Under the pieces are notes generated by a model. The model did no database searches. It was not told the DNA's origin and was given only the letters and a program-made list of their open reading frames with translations. From positions 3,596,001 through 3,660,000 of the forward strand of contig CP116226.1 in NCBI GenBank assembly GCA_038182865.1: a DNA stretch of 64,000 bases, in the 5' to 3' direction. This DNA comes from Microbacterium enclense (GTDB taxonomy: Bacteria > Actinomycetota > Actinomycetes > Actinomycetales > Microbacteriaceae). Below, one piece after another: positions 19,331 to 27,590 of the stretch; the first letter of the stretch is position 1; each line of letters begins with the position of its first letter. The translations under genes were made by a program, and so were the position numbers.

Positions 19331-19846
19331 GGAACCACCTCTCGTCTCGTGTCGGCCTTCCTCGGGATGTTCCGGTCGTCGACGCCCGCCGCACCTCCTC
19401 GCCGCGGCTCAGGGCCGGCCCAGCCCTCCGCGGCCGCTGCCGACGCCCGCACGGTCGAGATCGACCCGCCACGGCGTCTGACGCTGTCCTATGCCCCTCA
19501 GCGCGACAATGCGCCCGACGCCGGAGAGATCGTCTGGACGTGGGTGCCCTACGAGGAGCGCGACGGACGCGGGAAGGACCGCCCGGTCCTCGTCATCGGG
19601 CGAGCGGATGCCACCCACTCCTACGTCGTGCGTCTGACCAGCAAGCCGCACGACGGTGACCGCCAGTACCTTGCGCTGGGTTCAGGAGAGTGGGACCCAC
19701 AGGGACGGCCGTCGTGGGTCGACATCGAGCAGCTATATCTCGTCCACGATGCCGGCATGCGCCGGGAGGCCGCGGCCCTCGACCGTCGACGCTTCGACGC
19801 GGTGGCGGCGGCGTTGACCGCGCGCTACGGCTGGCAGCGGGGGTGA
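19328..19846 (+). CDS. PemK/MazF-like toxin-fold protein without adjacent antitoxin
   Basis: 172 residues. A low-complexity N-terminus of about 50 residues is followed by a PemK/MazF-like beta-barrel: GEIVWTWVPYEERDGRGKDRPVLVIGRAD, SYVVRLTSKPHDGD and WVDIEQLYLV. The order (GxIVW, KxRPVLVI, TSK) is that of MazF-family RNases. No small antitoxin gene is on either side: amt ends upstream and an ASCH gene follows after 19 bases. It may be a domesticated family member or act with a remote partner. RNase activity is a family inference only. Confidence 0.72.
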   Translation: MGTTSRLVSAFLGMFRSSTPAAPPRRGSGPAQPSAAAADARTVEIDPPRRLTLSYAPQRDNAPDAGEIVWTWVPYEERDGRGKDRPVLVIGRADATHSYVVRLTSKPHDGDRQYLALGSGEWDPQGRPSWVDIEQLYLVHDAGMRREAAALDRRRFDAVAAALTARYGWQRG

Positions 19847-19865
19847 CGACCGTGAGGATGAAGGG

Positions 19866-20369
19866 ATGAGCACCATCTCGCCCATCGTGATCGATACCGC
19901 CGCAGCCGAACGTATGTGGCATGACTACACCACCGCACACCCCGACGCCGTCGCCGCCTGCCCCGAGTACACCGTCGAGCACTTCGGCGATTCCGAGCGG
20001 CTGGCCGACGAACTCCTCACTTGCGTGCTCGAGGGCGAGAAGCGCGCAACGTCGGGCCTCGTCGCCGAATACATCGCCGAGCACCAGCCCCTCCCGCGGA
20101 TCGGATCGCACTGGATCGCCTGCGACGGACGCGGGGCGCCCCGAGCGATTCTGCGCACGATCGAGATGCGCCTCGGGGGCTTCGCGAGCGCAGACGCGCG
20201 TTTCGCCTATGACGAGGGGGAGGACGACCGCTCCCTCGACAGCTGGCGCACGGAGCACCGGCGGTACTGGACGCGCATCTCGACCGCCCTCGGGCGGGAG
20301 TGGTCGGAAGGCGACGAGATCGTCTTCGAGCGCTTTCACGTGGTCTGGCCGCCCGAGCACGCCGACTGA
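19866..20369 (+). CDS. ASCH domain protein
   Basis: 167 residues. The ASCH domain is recognised by RATSGLVAEYIAEHQPLPRIGSHW, the ILRTIEMRLGGF strand, and a WRTEHRRYWTRIS segment, then DEIVFERFHVVWP. ASCH domains share the PUA-like fold and are thought to bind RNA; some members hydrolyse N4-acetylcytidine. The gene follows the PemK-like gene by 19 bases on the same strand and may be co-transcribed. A hairpin follows the stop. Confidence 0.8.
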   Translation: MSTISPIVIDTAAAERMWHDYTTAHPDAVAACPEYTVEHFGDSERLADELLTCVLEGEKRATSGLVAEYIAEHQPLPRIGSHWIACDGRGAPRAILRTIEMRLGGFASADARFAYDEGEDDRSLDSWRTEHRRYWTRISTALGREWSEGDEIVFERFHVVWPPEHAD

Positions 20370-20385
20370 CGCACGAACGGAGAAA

Positions 20386-20405
20386 GCCCCCGGCGAACCG
20401 GGGGC
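20386..20405. terminator. Terminator between the ASCH gene and tRNA-Val(CAC)
   Basis: GCCCCCGG at 20386-20393 pairs with 20398-20405 around a CGAA loop. It lies between convergent transcripts and can stop both. Confidence 0.7.
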
Positions 20406-20412
20406 CTTGCGG

Positions 20413-20485
20413 TGGGCGATACCAGACTCGAACTGATGACCTCTTCCGTGTGAAGGAAGCGCGCTACCAACTGCGCCAATCGCCC
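20413..20485 (-). tRNA. tRNA-Val (anticodon CAC)
   Basis: On the minus strand the acceptor arm GGGCGAT pairs with ATCGCCC, discriminator A. The anticodon stem CTTCC/GGAAG encloses loop TTCACAC, reading CAC, which decodes GUG. The T-arm contains TTCGAGT. CCA is not encoded. Confidence 0.93.
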
Positions 20486-20572
20486 GCATCCCGAACGGGA
20501 CTCAACGATCGTACCGGATGCGACGCCGTGCTTCGAACCACGGCGTGGGACACTCCCGGGTCGCGCCCGGTT

Positions 20573-20600
20573 TTGCACCCGTGCGCGGATCGGGTAATGT
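20573..20600 (+). promoter_or_regulatory. Promoter of the tRNA-Gly/Cys/Val array
   Basis: TTGCAC at 20573-20578 and TAATGT at 20595-20600 are 16 bases apart, a good sigma-70-type pair. Transcription would begin about 30 bases before tRNA-Gly. It is the best -35/-10 pair noticed in the window. Confidence 0.6.
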
Positions 20601-20636
20601 CTTACAAGTGCTCGGGGCAAGCCCCGGGAACGAAAT

Positions 20637-20708
20637 GCGGATGTAGCGCAGTGGTAGCGCATCACCTTGCCAAGGTGAGGGTCGCGAGTTCGAATCTCGT
20701 CATCCGCT
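20637..20708 (+). tRNA. tRNA-Gly (anticodon GCC)
   Basis: Acceptor GCGGATG pairs with CATCCGC. The anticodon stem TCACC/GGTGA encloses TTGCCAA, reading GCC, which decodes GGC/GGU. The T-loop is TTCGAAT. First gene of a three-tRNA cluster. Confidence 0.95.
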
Positions 20709-20773
20709 CGAGTGAAGGGATCTCCGTCTGGGAAACCGACGGGAGATCACGACACGTGGGTCGAACCACACAC

Positions 20774-20844
20774 GGTGGCGTGGCCGAGCGGCTAGGCACC
20801 GGCCTGCAAAGCCGTTTACACGGGTTCGAATCCCGTCGCCACCT
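20774..20844 (+). tRNA. tRNA-Cys (anticodon GCA)
   Basis: Acceptor GGTGGCG pairs with CGCCACC. The anticodon loop CTGCAAA reads GCA. The T-loop is TCGAATC. Confidence 0.94.
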
Positions 20845-20871
20845 CGCTTCACAACTGAACAGCCTGTATAG

Positions 20872-20943
20872 GCGCGATTGGCGCAGCGGTAGCGCGCTTC
20901 CCTGACACGGAAGAGGTCACTGGTTCGATCCCAGTATCGCGCA
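20872..20943 (+). tRNA. tRNA-Val (anticodon GAC)
   Basis: Acceptor GCGCGAT pairs with ATCGCGC, discriminator A. The anticodon stem CTTCC/GGAAG encloses CTGACAC, reading GAC. Its body closely resembles the minus-strand tRNA-Val(CAC) 400 bases away, suggesting duplication with inversion. Confidence 0.94.
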
Positions 20944-20950
20944 CCGAAGG

Positions 20951-20974
20951 AAACCCCCGGCTTGCCGGGGGTTT
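20951..20974 (+). terminator. Rho-independent terminator of the tRNA array
   Basis: AAACCCCCGG at 20951-20960 pairs with 20965-20974 around CTTG and runs into a T6 tract (20972-20977). It is the clearest intrinsic terminator in the window. Confidence 0.9.
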
Positions 20975-21076
20975 TTTCCGTTGGAGGCCGGATCACGAAG
21001 CGCGTGCGAGCGGGGTGCACGTCGTCACACGGGCCGTGCGGCGGCGATGTCGGTGGGTCGTGGCATCCTTGTTTCT

Positions 21077-21448
21077 ATGGATGAGTTGCAGGATTCGCCC
21101 CCGCGTCGATCACGCGAGCAACTCGAGGCGTGGGTGCAGGAATTCCAGAATCAGGGGCACGTCATCGGCGGCTCCATTCGGGTCGCCCAGCAGGAAGACG
21201 CCGACCAGCAAGACACCGGGCTGGTCGTCATGAACCTGCATAACGCGGAGGCGTCGATCTACATGCAGCCGCGGGGCTACGACGAGCCCGTCTGGGAGGC
21301 GACCCTCACGGGTCGACCCGAAGATCTGACCCTCTCGATCCACGACATCGCGTCGCTCGCCGCGGAGCTCGTCGTCGCCGGCAACCTCTGCTCGTTCCTG
21401 CAGTGGAAGTCGCTCGAGTGGGACCGTCAGAGCGGGACCCATACGTAG
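21077..21448 (+). CDS. Conserved hypothetical protein (123 aa)
   Basis: Not recognised as a named family. The start MDELQDSPPRRSREQLEAWV is chosen because the longer reading runs back into the spacer after the tRNA array. The protein is soluble and acidic, with an N-terminal helix (REQLEAWVQEFQNQ), a strand-rich centre (IGGSIRVAQQ, LVVMNLHNAEASIYMQ) and a C-terminal helix (IHDIASLAAELVVAGNLCSFLQW). One Cys, no signal peptide or membrane segment. High-GC third positions agree with real coding. Confidence 0.6.
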   Translation: MDELQDSPPRRSREQLEAWVQEFQNQGHVIGGSIRVAQQEDADQQDTGLVVMNLHNAEASIYMQPRGYDEPVWEATLTGRPEDLTLSIHDIASLAAELVVAGNLCSFLQWKSLEWDRQSGTHT

Positions 21449-21481
21449 AGGCGGTGTTCAACGCCCCGGTGCTTCTCGCCC

Positions 21482-21865
21482 TCAGGCGGCGGACGGCGAG
21501 GACGAGCGCGAGGACGGGGACGCGGGAATGAGCGGCGTCGGGCCCGGGTCGGCGATGCGGATCGCCGCGACGGGGGCACCCTCCGCCGACATGGCGTCGT
21601 CCGGTCGCTTCTGATCGTCGCCGGTTCTCAGCGTGATCTCCGCCGGCTCGACCGCCGCGTGCTCGACGTCGAGGGCCGCATCCTCGGCGGTGTATCGACT
21701 GAGCGAGACATCCCGCGAACCGAACACCCCCCGCCGGAGTCGAACCATGGTGTACCCCTGGTCGCGCAGGTCCTCGGCGCTCTCGTGGGTCATCTCCGTA
21801 CGGGCGATACGCACCCACCCGGTATGCGAGTCGTACGCGTGCGTGACGAGGTGATGCTGTGACAT
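21482..21865 (-). CDS. Hypothetical protein (127 aa)
   Basis: The first 60 residues look folded (HLVTHAYDSHTGWVRIARTEMTHESAEDLRDQGYTMVRLRRGVF). The C-terminal third is Pro/Ser/Ala-rich and probably disordered (TPLIPASPSSRSSSPSAA). No family recognised and no signal or membrane segment. It converges on the 21077-21448 gene and is divergent from the PPOX gene at 22004. Frame and composition favour a real gene, with moderate certainty. Confidence 0.5.
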   Translation of the reverse strand: MSQHHLVTHAYDSHTGWVRIARTEMTHESAEDLRDQGYTMVRLRRGVFGSRDVSLSRYTAEDAALDVEHAAVEPAEITLRTGDDQKRPDDAMSAEGAPVAAIRIADPGPTPLIPASPSSRSSSPSAA

Positions 21866-21991
21866 GCGAACCTCCCGAGAACAAGGCTGGCAAGTCCGAG
21901 GGCTCCTCGTGTTCGCACCGTGTTCCGATCATGTGAACATCGAGCGGCGGATTCTCTGCGCAAGCCCCCTGTCCGCCGCTGTCGTGGCGCC

Positions 21992-22006
21992 TACCGTTGA
22001 CCCATG
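21992..22006 (+). promoter_or_regulatory. -10 element of a probably leaderless PPOX gene
   Basis: TACCGT at 21992-21997 ends six bases before the ATG at 22004. The same layout, TANCGTTGACCCATG, occurs before yebC. Confidence 0.45.
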
Positions 22007-22417
22007 ACCGTTCCCGACACGCAGTGGCGTGAGATCGCCGCGTCTCCGTTCGTCTCCCTCGGCACCTTTCGACGCAACGGCGTCGAGGTCTCCGTCCCCG
22101 TCTGGATCGCGCGTGACGGTGACGAACTCGTCGTGACGAGCGAGCGGAACACCGGAAAGGTCAAGCGACTGCGCAACGATTCGCGCGTGACACTGCGGCC
22201 TTGCAGCCGCATGGGTGCCGTCGCTCCGGATGCCATCACCGTCCAGACACACGGACGCGTAGCAGGCCCCGCCACCGACGATCCGCGCGCGGACGCGGCC
22301 CTCCGTCGCAAGTACGGCCTGCAGTGCCGCGCCATCCTCGGCTTCGAGGCGATCGTTCGGAGAATCCAGCGGCGCCCCGGCGATCGCGTCATCCTCCGCA
22401 TCTCGCGAACGTCCTGA
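22004..22417 (+). CDS. PPOX-class (split-barrel) flavin/F420-dependent oxidoreductase
   Basis: 137 residues with the split beta-barrel signature: FVSLGTFRRNGVEVSVPVWIARDGDELVVTSERNTGKVKRLRNDSRVTLRPC. Proteins of this group bind FMN or F420 and reduce unknown substrates; the TGKVKRLRNDPRV-like segment is typical of the PPOX class F420-dependent family. No membrane segment. It stands alone, and its promoter suggests a leaderless mRNA. Cofactor choice cannot be read with certainty. Confidence 0.78.
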   Translation: MTVPDTQWREIAASPFVSLGTFRRNGVEVSVPVWIARDGDELVVTSERNTGKVKRLRNDSRVTLRPCSRMGAVAPDAITVQTHGRVAGPATDDPRADAALRRKYGLQCRAILGFEAIVRRIQRRPGDRVILRISRTS

Positions 22418-22647
22418 GCCGCCCCACGCCCGGGGAGCAGAAGCGGCTCCGACCGGTCGATATCGCGGTAGCCCGAAGGCGCGACAGGGTGTACCCGAAC
22501 CGCAATCGAGCGCAAGGGGGTTGGCGCGCGGGCCTGTTTCGCGAAGGGTTGCAGGAGAGCGGCTGGCACCCCCGGCACCCGCGTCCCCCTTCTTCCTCCT
22601 CGCCGGAAGATGCGCGGCGTGACGAGGCGCCGGCGCGGAGGTATCGC

Positions 22648-23031
22648 ATGGGCAGGTTCATCTACGACGGCAACACGAAAATGGAGTTCGAGGATCGACT
22701 CCTCGCGCACCTGCAGGCGGTCATCATGGCGAAAGTGCGTCGCGGGGAGAGTTTTCCCTTCACGTGGAAGGACGACATCAGCACCGGGGGCGGTCGCACC
22801 ACGGTCTACATCCACCCCCACGTGTCGATGGTGTTCAAGTATCACGGCGGGCGGACCCCCCAGTTGAGCGCGCCGTGGCTGCACGCGCTGACCTACAACG
22901 CCAATTCCGGGCGCGGACTCTATGTCATCCCCGAACCCGAGGAGTTCACCCCGCGCGAGAGCGCACAGCGCGCAGAGATGGTGTTCCGCGAGGTTCCGAA
23001 CAACCAGATGCCCGTCGGTTCGCGTTCCTGA
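22648..23031 (+). CDS. DUF7882-like protein, Microbacteriaceae-type small protein
   Basis: 127 residues from ATG at 22648, preceded by GCGGAGGTATCGC. The sequence MGRFIYDGNTKMEFEDRLLAHL, then ESFPFTWKDDISTGGGRTTVYIHPHVSMVFKY and HALTYNANSGRGLYVIPEPE, matches a small family common in Microbacteriaceae and often mis-annotated as ATP-dependent DNA ligase. No ligase motif is present. Function unknown. About 230 bases upstream are non-coding. Confidence 0.6.
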   Translation: MGRFIYDGNTKMEFEDRLLAHLQAVIMAKVRRGESFPFTWKDDISTGGGRTTVYIHPHVSMVFKYHGGRTPQLSAPWLHALTYNANSGRGLYVIPEPEEFTPRESAQRAEMVFREVPNNQMPVGSRS

Positions 23032-23070
23032 ACGGGAATAGCATCACCGACGGCCGAGGTTGTCGCCCTC

Positions 23071-23463
23071 ATGAGCGACTGGACCGAGGCCAAGCCCTTC
23101 TTCGAAACGACCGCCGTCGCGCACCTCGCGACTCTCATGCGAGATGGATCTCCGCATTCGACTCCGCTGTGGGTCGGCGTCGACGGCGAACGGCTGATGT
23201 TCTTCACCGAGGTCGACGCGTTGAAGGACCGGAACCTCCGGCGTGACCCTCGCGTGGCCATCTCGGTCACGGGAGCCGACAACCCCTACGCGATGGCATT
23301 CGTGCGCGGCGAAGCCGTCGAAAGGATGGAGGGGGATGCCGCGCTGCCGTACGTCGATCGCATCTCGCACCTGTACGAGGGTCGCCCGTACGGCATGCGC
23401 GAGGGCCTCGCGGTGTGGTTCATCGAGCCGCGCAAGGCGTGGGGCCGCACCTACGAGGACTGA
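23071..23463 (+). CDS. Pyridoxamine 5'-phosphate oxidase-fold protein (PPOX family)
   Basis: 130 residues with the split-barrel pattern VAHLATLMRDGSPHSTPLWVGVDGERLMFFTEVDALKDRNLRRDPRVAISV. It is the second PPOX-class protein within 1.1 kb, but too different from the 22004 gene to be a recent duplicate. Such proteins bind FMN or F420. An ATG after GTCGCCCTC opens the frame with no strong ribosome site. It converges on the permease gene with a 3-base gap. Confidence 0.75.
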   Translation: MSDWTEAKPFFETTAVAHLATLMRDGSPHSTPLWVGVDGERLMFFTEVDALKDRNLRRDPRVAISVTGADNPYAMAFVRGEAVERMEGDAALPYVDRISHLYEGRPYGMREGLAVWFIEPRKAWGRTYED

Positions 23464-23466
23464 GGC

Positions 23467-24618
23467 TCAGAGCGCCAGCGGCAGCACTCCGAGGAACAGA
23501 ATGAGCGGCGCGATCACCGCCCCGAGCACGATGAAGCGGCTCCACTTCACCTCGACGCCTGCCGCCACCAAGCGGTCATGCCACAGGAGGGTCGCGAGCG
23601 ATGCCCAGGGGGTCACGATCGGTCCCGCGTTCACACCGATGAGAAGCGCTGCGAGACGGGCGGGCGAGCCCGCCACCGATTCGAGGGCGAGGTAGGCCGG
23701 CAGGTTGTTGATGCCGTTCGCCGCGAGGGCACCCACGCCGGCGAGCTGCCAGAGCGACACGAGATCGTCGCCGGTCCCGGCGAGCACCGACGTGAGGCGT
23801 CCGATTCCCAGCGCTTCGAGCGCGCCCACGGCCAGGAAGAGTCCCCCCGCGAACACCAGCAGAGACCAGGGCACGAGACGGACACCGAGAGCTCTCGGTG
23901 CGCGCCACGCGAATGCAGCCACGAGGACGACGGCGGCACCCAGAGCCGGCATCCACGGTTCGAGCCCGATCACCAGGAGGGGGAGCAGCGCCACCGTGAC
24001 CACCCCGGAGACGCGCAGCAGCACCGGGTCGGAGACGGTGGGGGAAGCGGCGTCCGGATACGTTCTCGGCAGGCGTCGGAGGAACACCAGCGTCAGCACG
24101 ACGACCGATACCGCAATTGCGATGAGAGCCGACGGCCCCAGCAGCGACAGGAACGCGACGGGGTCATGGCCGCCGCCGAGCGCCTCGGATGCCAACAGGT
24201 TGGTGAGGTTCGACACCGGCAGCACGAGCGACGCGGTGTTCGCCAAGACGACCGTGACGAAGGCGAAGGGCAGGGGATCGAGCTTGCGCGCGACCGCCAT
24301 GGAGATGACCACGGGCGTGAGGAGCACGGCGGTGGTGTCGAGGGAGAGGAACGCCGTCGCCACCGTCGCCAACGCCACGACGAGAACCCACAACCACACC
24401 GTGCGCCCTCGGGCGATACGCGCCAAGCGCGCGGCGACCACGTCGAAGAGCCCCGCCTTCGACGCCAGCTCCGCCACGACCGTGACGGCGACCACGAACA
24501 GCAGGATGGGCCAGACGCGGTCGGCGACGGCGAGGGCGTCGCTCGCGGGAAGGGCGCCGGTGAGCAACGCGATGATCCCGAGGATCCAGAGCACGCCGCC
24601 GATGATGGCCAGAGTCAC
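23467..24618 (-). CDS. SLC13/ArsB-type permease
   Basis: 383 residues from GTG at 24618 (GGAGC upstream), about 10-11 membrane helices. Recognisable parts are FLSLDTTAVLLTPVVISMA and LANTASLVLPVSNLTNLLASEAL, the ion-transporter signature of ArsB/NhaD/DASS-type carriers, and a second half with NGINNLPAYLALESV, an inverted repeat of the first. Members export arsenite or carry dicarboxylates or sodium; no ars genes are nearby, so the substrate is open. A longer reading extends upstream into thrS and is rejected. Confidence 0.75.
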   Translation of the reverse strand: MTLAIIGGVLWILGIIALLTGALPASDALAVADRVWPILLFVVAVTVVAELASKAGLFDVVAARLARIARGRTVWLWVLVVALATVATAFLSLDTTAVLLTPVVISMAVARKLDPLPFAFVTVVLANTASLVLPVSNLTNLLASEALGGGHDPVAFLSLLGPSALIAIAVSVVVLTLVFLRRLPRTYPDAASPTVSDPVLLRVSGVVTVALLPLLVIGLEPWMPALGAAVVLVAAFAWRAPRALGVRLVPWSLLVFAGGLFLAVGALEALGIGRLTSVLAGTGDDLVSLWQLAGVGALAANGINNLPAYLALESVAGSPARLAALLIGVNAGPIVTPWASLATLLWHDRLVAAGVEVKWSRFIVLGAVIAPLILFLGVLPLAL

Positions 24619-24700
24619 CGCTCCACTATGGGGCACGTCCGGTGCGGTCGAGGCCACGCCCGCCGGGTAGCCTGGAAGCGACCCTTTCAGGAGATGTGCT

Positions 24701-26686
24701 GTGACTGATTTTCCCGCCGATGGCTTCGCTCTTTTCCCCGACCGCTCGGTCGTCGCCTTGCGCGTGAACGGGGAGCTGAAAGACCTGGCCACGACCGTGA
24801 CGGCCGACGACCAGGTCGAGCCGGTCACCATCGACAGCGCGGACGGTCTGTCGATCCTCCGCCACTCGACGGCGCACGTGCTCGCGCAGGCGGTCCAGCG
24901 TGTCAAGCCCCAGGCGAACCTCGGCATCGGACCGCCCGTCACGGATGGCTTCTACTACGACTTCCAGGTCGACGAACCCTTCACCCCCGACGACCTCAAG
25001 GTCATCAAGAAGGAGATGGAGCGAATCGTCCGCGAGAACCAGCGGTTCGTGCGTCGCGTCGTCACGGACGACGAGGCACGCGCCGAACTCGCCGATGAGC
25101 CGTTCAAGCTCGAGCTCATCGGGCTGAAGGGCGGATCGGCCGAGGCCGCCGAGGGCGCCTCCGTCGAGGTCGGTGCCGGCGAGCTCACGATCTACGACAA
25201 CATCACCCGTGACGGCGAGACCGCCTGGAAAGACCTGTGCCGCGGCCCGCACGTGCCGGGCACCCGTCTGATCGGCAACGGGTGGGATCTCACCCGCATC
25301 GCCGGTGCCTACTGGCGCGGTAGCGAGAAGAACCCGCAGCTCCAGCGCATCTACGGCACCGCGTGGCCCACGAAGGACGAGCTGCGCGCGTACCAGCACC
25401 GCCTCGAAGAGGCCGCGAAGCGCGACCACCGCAAGCTCGGCAAAGAGCTCGACCTGTTCTCGTTCCCCGACGAGATCGGTCCCGGCCTGTCGGTGTTCCA
25501 CCCCAAGGGCGGCATCATCCGCTACGAGATCGAGCGGTACATGCGCGAGCGCCTGCTCGCCAGCGGCTACGAGGTCGTCAACACCCCGCACATCACCAAG
25601 GGCGACCTGTTCATGACCAGCGGCCACCTGCAGTGGTACGCCGACGGCATGTACCCCCCGATGGTGCTCGACGAGGTGGTGGATGCCGACGGGCACGTGT
25701 CGCGCGAGGGCCAGGAGTACTACCTGAAGCCCATGAACTGCCCGTTCCACAACCTGATCTTCCGCTCGCGCGGACGCAGCTACCGCGAGCTGCCCCTGCG
25801 CCTGAGCGAGTTCGGGTCGGTATACCGCTACGAGAAGAGCGGGACGCTGTCGGGCCTCACGCGCGTGCGCGGCATGACCCAGGACGACACGCACATCTAC
25901 GTCACCGCCGACCAGGTCAAGGCCGAGCTGACCCACAGCCTCGACTTCGTGCTGCAGACCCTGCGCGACTACGGCCTGAACGACTTCTACCTCGAGCTGT
26001 CGACGAAGGAAGACGGCAACCCGAAGTTCATCGGCGACGACGCCCTCTGGGCCGAGGCGACCGAGACGCTGCGCGAGGTCGCCGAGGCTTCCGGACTCGA
26101 GCTCGTGCCCGACCCGGGCGGCGCGGCCTTCTACGGCCCGAAGATCTCGGTGCAGGCACGCGACGCGATCGGCCGCACCTGGCAGATGTCGACGATCCAG
26201 CTCGACTTCAATCAGCCGGAGCGCTTCGAGCTCGAGTACACCGGCCCCGACGGCGAGAAGCATCGCCCCGTCATGATCCACCGCGCCCTCTTCGGCTCGG
26301 TCGAGCGCTTCTTCGCGATCCTGCTCGAGCACTACGCCGGGGCCTTCCCGGTGTGGCTCGCGCCGGTGCAGGTCGTGGCCGTGCCCGTCGCGGCGGAATA
26401 CGGCGACTACCTCCAGGGCATCGTCGCCGACCTCAAGACCAAGGGCGTCCGCGCCGAGGCCGACCACAGCGACGACCGCATGCAGAAGAAGATCCGCACG
26501 CACACCACGCAGAAGGTGCCGCTTATGCTGATCGCCGGCGAGCAGGACCGCTCGAACGGCACGGTCTCGTTCCGGTTCCGCGACGGCACGCAGCTCAACG
26601 GCATCCCGGTCGACGAGGCGATCGCTCGCATCACCGGCGCGATCGCCGGCCGCACGCTCGTGAACACCGCCGAGGACTTGGCGTGA
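24701..26686 (+). CDS. thrS: Threonine--tRNA ligase
   Basis: 661 residues from GTG at 24701, with AGGAGA upstream. Domains in order: TGS (about 1-65), the tRNA-SAD editing-like domain with HSTAHVLAQAVQRVKPQANLGIGPPV near residues 49-75, the class II catalytic core with NCPFHNLIF (zinc Cys near 347) and LRLSEFGSVYRYEKSGTLSGLTRVRGMTQDD (motif 2), MIHRALFGSVERF (motif 3), and a C-terminal anticodon-binding domain. It charges tRNA-Thr. The next gene overlaps its stop by a GTGA junction. Confidence 0.97.
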   Translation: MTDFPADGFALFPDRSVVALRVNGELKDLATTVTADDQVEPVTIDSADGLSILRHSTAHVLAQAVQRVKPQANLGIGPPVTDGFYYDFQVDEPFTPDDLKVIKKEMERIVRENQRFVRRVVTDDEARAELADEPFKLELIGLKGGSAEAAEGASVEVGAGELTIYDNITRDGETAWKDLCRGPHVPGTRLIGNGWDLTRIAGAYWRGSEKNPQLQRIYGTAWPTKDELRAYQHRLEEAAKRDHRKLGKELDLFSFPDEIGPGLSVFHPKGGIIRYEIERYMRERLLASGYEVVNTPHITKGDLFMTSGHLQWYADGMYPPMVLDEVVDADGHVSREGQEYYLKPMNCPFHNLIFRSRGRSYRELPLRLSEFGSVYRYEKSGTLSGLTRVRGMTQDDTHIYVTADQVKAELTHSLDFVLQTLRDYGLNDFYLELSTKEDGNPKFIGDDALWAEATETLREVAEASGLELVPDPGGAAFYGPKISVQARDAIGRTWQMSTIQLDFNQPERFELEYTGPDGEKHRPVMIHRALFGSVERFFAILLEHYAGAFPVWLAPVQVVAVPVAAEYGDYLQGIVADLKTKGVRAEADHSDDRMQKKIRTHTTQKVPLMLIAGEQDRSNGTVSFRFRDGTQLNGIPVDEAIARITGAIAGRTLVNTAEDLA

Positions 26687-27249
26687 CGATGGATCCGGAT
26701 GCCGTCGCGGCGGGGGAGGCATCCCTCATCGACGCCGCGACACTTCCGGGCGTGCCCGACGAATTCCAACGCCTGTGGACACCGCATCGCATGGCCTACA
26801 TCTCGGCGGGCCGCGAGCCGATGGAGAAGAACTGCCCGTTCTGCGCGGCGCCCGACAAGAGTGACGAGGACGGACTGATCGTCGCCCGCGGGAAGACCGC
26901 GTACGTGCTGCTGAACCTCTTCCCCTACAACTCGGGGCACCTGCTCGTGTGCCCGTACCGTCACATCGCCACCTACGATCAGGCGACCGACGAGGAAGTC
27001 GCCGAGATCGGTGCGCTCACCCAGCGCGGGATGCGCGTACTGAGGGCGGTGTCGAACTGCGACGGCTTCAACCTCGGTATGAACCAGGGGGCGATAGCCG
27101 GCGCCGGTGTCGACGCGCACCTGCACCAGCACATCGTGCCGCGCTGGGCCTCCGACGCGAACTTCTTCCCCATCATCGCCAAGACGAAGGCACTCCCGCA
27201 GCTGCTGGGTGACGTGCGGCGCGCGGTCGCGGACGCGTGGGACGGCTGA
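26683..27249 (+). CDS. HIT family protein (Ap4A phosphorylase/hydrolase-like)
   Basis: 188 residues from GTG at 26683, overlapping the thrS stop; ATG at 26689 is an alternative. The histidine triad H146-L-H148-Q-H150 is complete (DAHLHQHIV). A CPFC pair near residues 48-51 resembles the zinc site of HIT phosphorylases. LFPYNSGHLLVCPYRHIATYDQ is typical of the actinobacterial Ap4A-phosphorylase-like group. Position directly after thrS is conserved in actinobacteria and fits the removal of Ap4A made by tRNA synthetases. Confidence 0.88.
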   Translation: MTMDPDAVAAGEASLIDAATLPGVPDEFQRLWTPHRMAYISAGREPMEKNCPFCAAPDKSDEDGLIVARGKTAYVLLNLFPYNSGHLLVCPYRHIATYDQATDEEVAEIGALTQRGMRVLRAVSNCDGFNLGMNQGAIAGAGVDAHLHQHIVPRWASDANFFPIIAKTKALPQLLGDVRRAVADAWDG

Positions 27250-27590
27250 GCGCGTCCTCACCCTGCGCCACACGCACGAGTTCGGGATGGCGGCGGCCAC
27301 CCGCTGGATTCGCTTGCCCCGGATGGTCGCGTCTCAAAGCTCGCATCGTCCATCTGGGTCAAACGAAATGACGCCCCGCTCGTTCGGTTGCCTCAGAAGG
27401 TCGCCAGCTCCGGGCCACACCGACAACGTTCGGCAAACGCATCTCTGACGCGACACGTGCTCGTGGCTGGACGCACAAGGCCGGCCCTTGCACCGCAGCG
27501 GAACGCTCCGCGTCTCCGCACCCCAGCAGCCCACGACGCTCGGCGTCCGTCACACGGCGCCCGCGTACGCCTGTCCGGGTGACCCGCGTC
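27250..27590. other. Intergenic stretch with no gene seen
   Basis: 341 bases between the convergent HIT and pdxY genes. Short frames exist on both strands but have no family resemblance and are rich in Arg/Pro/Ser, as chance frames in GC-rich DNA are. No tRNA, strong hairpin or promoter was recognised. Confidence 0.5.

Noticed and set aside
23467..24618. Arsenic resistance operon
   Set aside because: The permease has an ArsB-like fold, but no arsR, arsC or other ars gene is adjacent.
24660..24700. T-box or other riboswitch before thrS
   Set aside because: Only about 80 bases separate the permease and thrS starts, too short for a T-box, and no specifier or antiterminator pattern was seen.
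24626..26722. 698-codon minus-strand frame opposite thrS
   Set aside because: Antisense shadow; thrS is complete and the frame has no recognisable domain.
27250..27590. Several short frames in the HIT-pdxY spacer
   Set aside because: No family resemblance, no ribosome site, and Arg/Pro/Ser composition typical of chance frames.
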